A DNA stretch of 64,000 nt from Scedosporium boydii (Eukaryota; Ascomycota; Sordariomycetes; Microascales; Microascaceae), in assembly GCA_002221725.1 (NCBI GenBank), contig NJFT01000181.1:19711-83710 (forward strand), in the 5' to 3' direction. This document shows positions 58,884 through 64,000 of the stretch, piece by piece. Under the pieces are notes generated by a model. It searched no databases, was not told the DNA's origin, and worked only from the letters and a program-made list of their open reading frames with translations. Made by a program: the position numbers and the translations under genes. Positions within the stretch are counted from its first letter, which is position 1. Every line of letters starts with the position of its first letter.

Positions 58884-59583
58884 CTAAGACCCTGGAATCC
58901 TGGGAAGGAGCAACCCTCCGCCCCGCGCCTTCCCGCTGCAGACATACAACTACCTCGCTACCTCTGCTACTTCCCACCTCCACCAATCCTCAAACATCAA
59001 CACTCACTTTGACTTCCTCCCATCTCACACTTCAACCCTCTGCAACACCTTTCTCTTCCTTCACATCCTTTAATTTGTATATCATCAATCCTTTATTTCT
59101 CTACAATCCCCCTTCCACTAGTGACGAGCTCCCTCCAGCTCTTTCATCATTACTAGCCCTCCCCCTCCTCATTCTTAGGCATAACTTCCACACCTGCGAC
59201 CTGGTGCTTGCCGCCAACACCTGGGCAACATTTCCACCTTTTCCCCATCCAACAACAACACTACAAATTCTGCAGTGCTGCACACATCCCCATTCACAGT
59301 TCCTTTGACCTTCCAGGCACAGATCTGTTCCACCTTAAAATACGCCTCAAGCTCCCTCAATCCCTACCCTTTTTTACCTCTTTACCCATTATCAGCCTCG
59401 CTTGCTGCAGCTCTCACACTCTGCTCCCCCTACTCTCTCCGACCCTATTGTGATATCCCCTTGTTATTCTCTTCTATTATCGATTGGTTAATTGAGAAGC
59501 GAACGATTCTCTATATTATTTCCTGGACTGTTGATTTCGCACGCCAGCCAGCGTACTGGGCCTGCTGCTTTTCGTGTGGCACG
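58884..59583 (+). promoter_or_regulatory. 700-nt ATG-free pyrimidine-rich leader of the F-box gene
   Basis: From the last upstream ATG (58881) to the start codon (59584) the plus strand has no ATG, although about ten would be expected by chance. The sequence is C/T-rich throughout. This fits selection against upstream start codons in a long transcribed 5' leader. Confidence 0.6.
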
Positions 59584-62500
59584 ATGGCATCCCAAGTCAT
59601 CGCGTCTGCGTCGACCTCAGTGTCAGCGGCTTCGTCTTCCTCGAGCTCGAAGACGACGCGATCCCTCAACGTCCTGACCATTCCCATCGAGACACAGCAG
59701 GCCATTTTCAGTCACGTACGTCTCTTGAGGCATCCATCTTTCCGCCTCGCGCCTCCGATTCCTTCCCTTTACTCCTCCCCCCTCCACTCCCCTCCCTCTT
59801 CTAATCTCGAATCGCTGCTACCGTTCATTTTTTTTATATTTCTCTTTTACTGACGTAGAGGTTGATCCTACCTGCCTTCGGATATTCAGTGCTCCAAAGC
59901 CGATCTCGTCACACTCTCCGTCGTGTCGAAGCGCTTCCACGAGCTCGCCGCCGCTGAGCTCTACCGATCATTCGAAGTTACTCTTCCGAGCGAAAACCAT
60001 CCGCGATTCCGCGAGCCTCGGTTGCCATTGACCGGCGCTCTTGACACCTTGACCACAAGCGATTATCATTATGCTCGATTCCTAAGGCGCTTCGTTATTG
60101 ATACCCAGACCATCGGAGATAAGGCGAGGTCTGCCTGCCAACAGTTTTCTTACTCGACCAGCGGAGGGAGACTTCTCAATACCCTCCTACACCTAGCGCT
60201 TCGTGACGCGCACTCTTTGGAAACGTTCAAGTAGGTCTATTCAAACTATCCAAATCTCTCGCGTCCTCTTCTTGGCCTTCCCTGTACCGAGAGACCGACT
60301 AGGTCAGTACCTGATTTCTAACAAGTTTTATTTGATGTCTAGGTGGAACCTCCGTGTCGAACTCAGCCGACCTGTTTTCAAAACTCTCCATCAACTCCCG
60401 GCGTTGCAGGATCTTCATATTCGACTGCAAGGTGGCCCCTCTCTTTATGAGCCCCCGCGGCCCCTCCCCCTCGCAAACGTCGACACATACCAGCTCGCGC
60501 CTCCACCCCCCCCGCCCCCTCCTCATCCCCACCCCCAGAACCCACCTACTACAATTACGTGGGCTGCGCCCATTGGGGGTGTCAACAATATGAACAATCC
60601 ACCTCCACCCAACCAAGGCGGCCTCTTCAACGGGTTTGGACCATTTACACTCCCCCAATACGTCCCTCCCCCTTCCCAGTTCGTTCCAGCGATCCCCCCG
60701 CCTCCCCTAACCCTCACCAAGCCCAAAAATCAGAGGAACAGCTCCAGCGACCCTCCAACCTTGTCGGCTTTCAAAAATCTGAAACGCCTTGCCATCCTGG
60801 ATATTGATTCTCTCGACATAATTCCCGAGATTAGAGCCGCGATAGAAAATTCCGAGACCACGCTCACCCATGTCAGTTTCTCGTTTTCGGCCTTCCTAGC
60901 CAAAAAGGCCAGGGAGACGAGCCAAGAGCCCGACTCCGACGCATCTGAGATGGATGATGAGTTCCAAGCTGCTGAGAATAGTACCTCGTTCAACGCTAGC
61001 GGGCCCGTGAGGCCTGCCCGCGCCCAAAAGGAGTGGAAGATCCAGGAGACGGTATTGGCCCGTCTGTTTGGCCTCACCAAGGCCCACGGTCAGCGTCACG
61101 CCGGAAAGGGGTTGGATTCTAATGCGAGCAACGGTTTGGTCGACGACAACAGCGAACCTACAGAGAACGGAGGCAAAAGTGAGGAGGGAGTAACCAGCGG
61201 ACAGTTGAACAACCTCGTCATTGCTCTAAAGGCCGCCTCACGAATGGTTCTCGATGCTCAGGAGATACAGTCCATCTCTCAGCATCATCAGGACATCCTC
61301 GACGCCATTGGGAAGGCAGTAAGCGACTATGTCGAGTCGGATGCGTTGAAAACCACGCCCGAGGGAGGAGCCTCGGGCTCGGGTTCTGGATCCGCTTCTG
61401 AATCCAAGGAAGCACAGAACGACGGTCAGAGTTCTGTGGCGGAACCCATGTCCAGCACTAACCAAGGAGAGCCCGATTTGAGTTCACCAAAAGCCAGCAA
61501 TCCCGAGGAGTTGGATGACATTGACATTGCTGACTCAGGAGAGGTGGAATCCCTCGGAGGCGACGATGACGAGGATGACGCCAACCCCGCCACCCTGGGA
61601 GAAGCGGGAGAAGTGGGAACGGCGGCTGCTGAGACCTCTTGCCTGCCCCCTCCTTCTGCTAAGCAACCAGACGGGGCGTCCGTGCGGGCAGAGGTGGATA
61701 GTGATGCGACTAGGCCTCCTCCGGTCGCCGAACGAAGCGAGGCGGAGAAGAAGAGCCTTATAAGCTCTTATGTTAAGTCCACCAGAGGTCTCGGTCTCCA
61801 GTCGCTGGCCATTCACCTTATACCCGTGAAACCCTCCGTTATCAGTCAGGCACTGGACGTCCACGTCCTCCGCAGCCTCACCCTCCTGAACGTTGGCAAC
61901 CAGGCGCCAATCTGGACTCTGCTTTCCAAAGAGAACCAGGTCAAGTCTCTCGCTCTGAGGGAGGTCTTCACCGATCACGTATCCACTGCGTTTATTAAGT
62001 GCATCGAGCAGTTGGACGAGCTTCATGACTTGTTTATGTTGGAGCGATCAAGCAAGTACCGGCCTGCGACCTTTGTAAACAAGACCAACGTTTCTCTCGG
62101 CATGATACGGAAACGGGTGCTCCGGAGGCATCTGCCCACTCTCAAACGCTTGATGATCCGGAACGACAATAAAACATCCTGGGATATCGACTCGTTCACG
62201 GTCCTTTTGTTCTGCCAATACGCTAAGCGGCTCGAGGAGCTCTCCGCAGGATTTACAATGCGCAGCCTGGTAAGCATTTTTTTCCGCGCTGTTATTCCTT
62301 AACAATCCAGTTTGAATGGAAGAAGCATTGTGCTAATATATATTGTTTCCTGTCTTAGCATGTCCTTCTGCAGCACTTCACGCGCCTAAGGCACCTGAGA
62401 GCCTTGCATATTTCCCCGTTCCGTAACGATGACACGTGTGTCTGGGCTATCCAAGAAACTACGCGCTTCTTTACCGACTCACTCGCACAGCACCCGTTCG

Positions 62501-62823
62501 TTGTTCTCGAGTGGCTCGCCGTCGAGAATCGCCTGACGCATATCACGAAGAACCCCAAGCCTTCGTTTTTGAAGAAACGAAGCGAGACAGTAGACAAGAA
62601 GGGTAAGGGAAAGGCTGTCAGCGTCAGCGACTCGACAACTGAGGGCGGCTGGACTAGCGATTCCAGCACGTCCTCCAGCAGTACCTATACGCATTCCGAC
62701 AATGACAGCATCTACACCCCCCTTAGCGAAGCAGCACTCAAACTCAGGACGAGGAATTTCATGATGGACTGCGTGGCCGGCGTGAAGATCTTCGAGAAGG
62801 ATATTAGAGCTGGTGAGCTCTAA
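59584..62823 (+). CDS. F-box protein with leucine-rich-like C-terminal region
   Basis: Probable SCF ubiquitin-ligase adaptor, 954 aa. Exons are 59584-59715, 59890-60230, 60343-62269 and 62359-62823, with introns of 174, 112 and 89 nt; donors are GTACGT, GTAGGT and GTAAGC. The F-box spans residues 31-80 ('LNVLTIPIETQQAIFSHCSK', then 'DLVTLSVVSKRFHELAAAEL'), with exon 1 ending inside it. Further on are 'FKTLHQLPALQDLHIRLQGG', a proline-rich insertion, 'LKRLAILDIDSLDIIPEI', a roughly 300-residue acidic disordered insertion, and a second set of LRR-like repeats ('LRSLTLLNVGNQAPIWTLLS' onwards). The C-terminus is 'FEKDIRAGEL'. The substrate is unknown. The start codon is the first ATG after a 700-nt ATG-free leader. 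It converges on the cyclin gene. Confidence 0.85.
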
Positions 62824-63629
62824 CCAACGGGATGCTTGATCATCCACATCCGCCGATGTTCTCTCTGCGGCGGGACAATACCCTGCTTCTACTTGAGTAA
62901 GGGTCTACTTGTTGTTTCTCTTTTTTTTTTTTTTTTTTCCTTCGTTTCCCCCCACCTTTTTCCCCTTAGAACCCCCTGGGCCTCGAAGCCTATGGGGCCC
63001 TGTTTCTGCCACTTTTTGGCTGTACGAGTGCGATGGACTTGAGGCGGAGAGAAGAAGGATATGTTAGAGTATTTGGGCGTGGCGGTTGGAAGGAGAGCCG
63101 GAGGGTCATTGGGCATGTTAGAGTCCTTGATCGAGTAATGGGTCCATGTGTGCATGTATTTTCCAAGCGGACACGCCTTGTTTTGCGCATGGTTCTCTTG
63201 TTGAGATAGCGATGATTGTTTAAATAGCGCGGAATCGATAAACTATCTAAATTTATCCCCCCAGGAAAATCTTTGATTAAAGTGACAGTGCACGGCAACA
63301 TGGTGCACTTGTAGGTTCATCCGTCTATTTGTACAGGAGTCTCTGCCTTCCTTCTCAGCTAGCCTGAAGAAAGCGAACGCTTTTTTCTATCTACTCTCCG
63401 TATTCGGCCTTTTTCGATACCGGGCACGAGTAGGGCTACGCTAGTAGCCTGTTTTCTGTTATCTTTTATTGCTTCCTAGTATCGGGGCTCAGAGAGAATT
63501 GAAGCTATTGCTCTAGGGAGCTTCGACGAGCCAAGTACGACGTATGCTTCGGGAGCCCGAATTAGAGGAGGCCATCTTTTAAACGCAAAAGCAAGGATCT
63601 TCTTTAAGACCAACATTCACCCCCCATGT
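62824..63629. other. Convergent 3' flanks
   Basis: 806 bp between the F-box stop codon and the cyclin stop codon, with a long T run near 62921-62938. Nothing else is visible. Confidence 0.6.
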
Positions 63630-64000
63630 TCAAGATGGGGTAGCCGCAGACAAGGCCTCCGCAAGCATGTCTCTCGTGACCATCCCGCGGCTCAAAAAGG
63701 GAAACTCCTCCCTCTGCCTCCTGATAATAGTCTCAACACTGATCAGCGAAACAGCCAAAAATCCCAACTGCTCCCTATCGACATCAAACAACTCCCACCA
63801 CGGTTCAGGCGGCATCTTCGCGCCCAAGTCCCTCGAAGCCAAGAAGATGGCGGCGGTGGCGAGCTCTCCGGGCTGATGAGTGAGGTAGAGCATCTGCGGG
63901 GAGAGCAACGCGGTGTTGAGGTATGCGAGCACGCGGGCGGTGATGGGCCCCGGGTCTCGCGGGCGGCCGGCGAAGTCGAGGGCTTGGAGGTAGGTGATGG
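63630..64000 (-). CDS. Cyclin, C-terminal part (transcriptional cyclin type), 5' partial
   Basis: A minus-strand frame is open from the window edge to TGA at 63630-63632. It reads '..YLQALDFAGRPRDPGPITA', then 'THQPGELATAAIFLASRDLG' and 'PPEPWWELFDVDREQLGFLA'. The order (helix, 'YL', then 'ATAAIFLASR' and 'WWELFDVDxE') matches the second cyclin fold of fungal cyclins that partner transcriptional CDKs (Pch1/Ctk2/cyclin T-K-L group). Which of these it is cannot be told from the C-terminus alone. The N-terminal cyclin box lies beyond the window. Confidence 0.65.
   Translation of the reverse strand, partial: ITYLQALDFAGRPRDPGPITARVLAYLNTALLSPQMLYLTHQPGELATAAIFLASRDLGAKMPPEPWWELFDVDREQLGFLAVSLISVETIIRRQREEFPFLSRGMVTRDMLAEALSAATPS

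Overview
This is a eukaryotic window from a filamentous ascomycete (Pezizomycotina, most likely Sordariomycetes). The genes carry short 60-130 nt introns with GTNNGT donors and CTAAC/CTGAC branch sites just upstream of the acceptor. The gene set is fungal: a Zn2Cys6 regulator, the NUR1 nuclear-rim protein, the GRAM-VASt sterol transporter family, fungal-type MET2, and a proline-rich Cyk3-like transglutaminase-fold protein. I see no bacterial operons, prophage, transposon, CRISPR array, tRNA or rRNA. All family calls come from reading the translated sequence; no database search was run.

Layout, left to right. (1) 1-10.5 kb: 3' part of a DUF300/TMEM184 membrane protein (+), converging on a 2521-aa THO2 subunit of the THO mRNA-export complex (-). 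(2) 10.5-15 kb: divergent promoter region, then MET2 homoserine O-acetyltransferase (+) with a long intron just after its start region. (3) 15-17 kb: gene-poor, with one weak LysM-like trace. (4) 17-24 kb: a LAM/Ysp-type sterol-transfer protein (-) with an apparent +1 frameshift, divergent from an ATG38/NRBF2-like MIT-domain protein (+). (5) 24-30 kb: JmjC/KDM8-like oxygenase (-) and a Zn2Cys6 transcription factor (-) whose zinc cluster can only be assembled through a 3-nt micro-exon. (6) 30-36 kb: 5.8 kb with no gene I can support. (7) 36-44 kb: NUR1 (-), V-ATPase subunit F VMA7 (+), NPC2-like lipid-transfer protein (-) and adenylosuccinate synthase ADE12 (+, eight exons including a 9-nt micro-exon). 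(8) 47-56 kb: SET3-type PHD/SET protein (+), ALG7 GlcNAc-1-P transferase (-) and a Cyk3-like protein (-). (9) 59-64 kb: a 954-aa F-box protein (+) behind a 700-nt ATG-free pyrimidine-rich leader, and the C-terminal end of a cyclin (-) running off the window.

The genes are mostly unrelated housekeeping functions: mRNA export, methionine and purine synthesis, N-glycosylation, vacuolar acidification, sterol transport, autophagy and chromatin. They do not form a cluster. The most unusual content is in gene structure. There is the 3-nt exon in the Zn2Cys6 gene, the 9-nt exon in ADE12, a GC-AG intron in VMA7, and a frameshift in the sterol-transfer gene that an alternative splice donor could bypass. 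In addition, a 9-mer, TACTTCGTA, recurs only in noncoding DNA.
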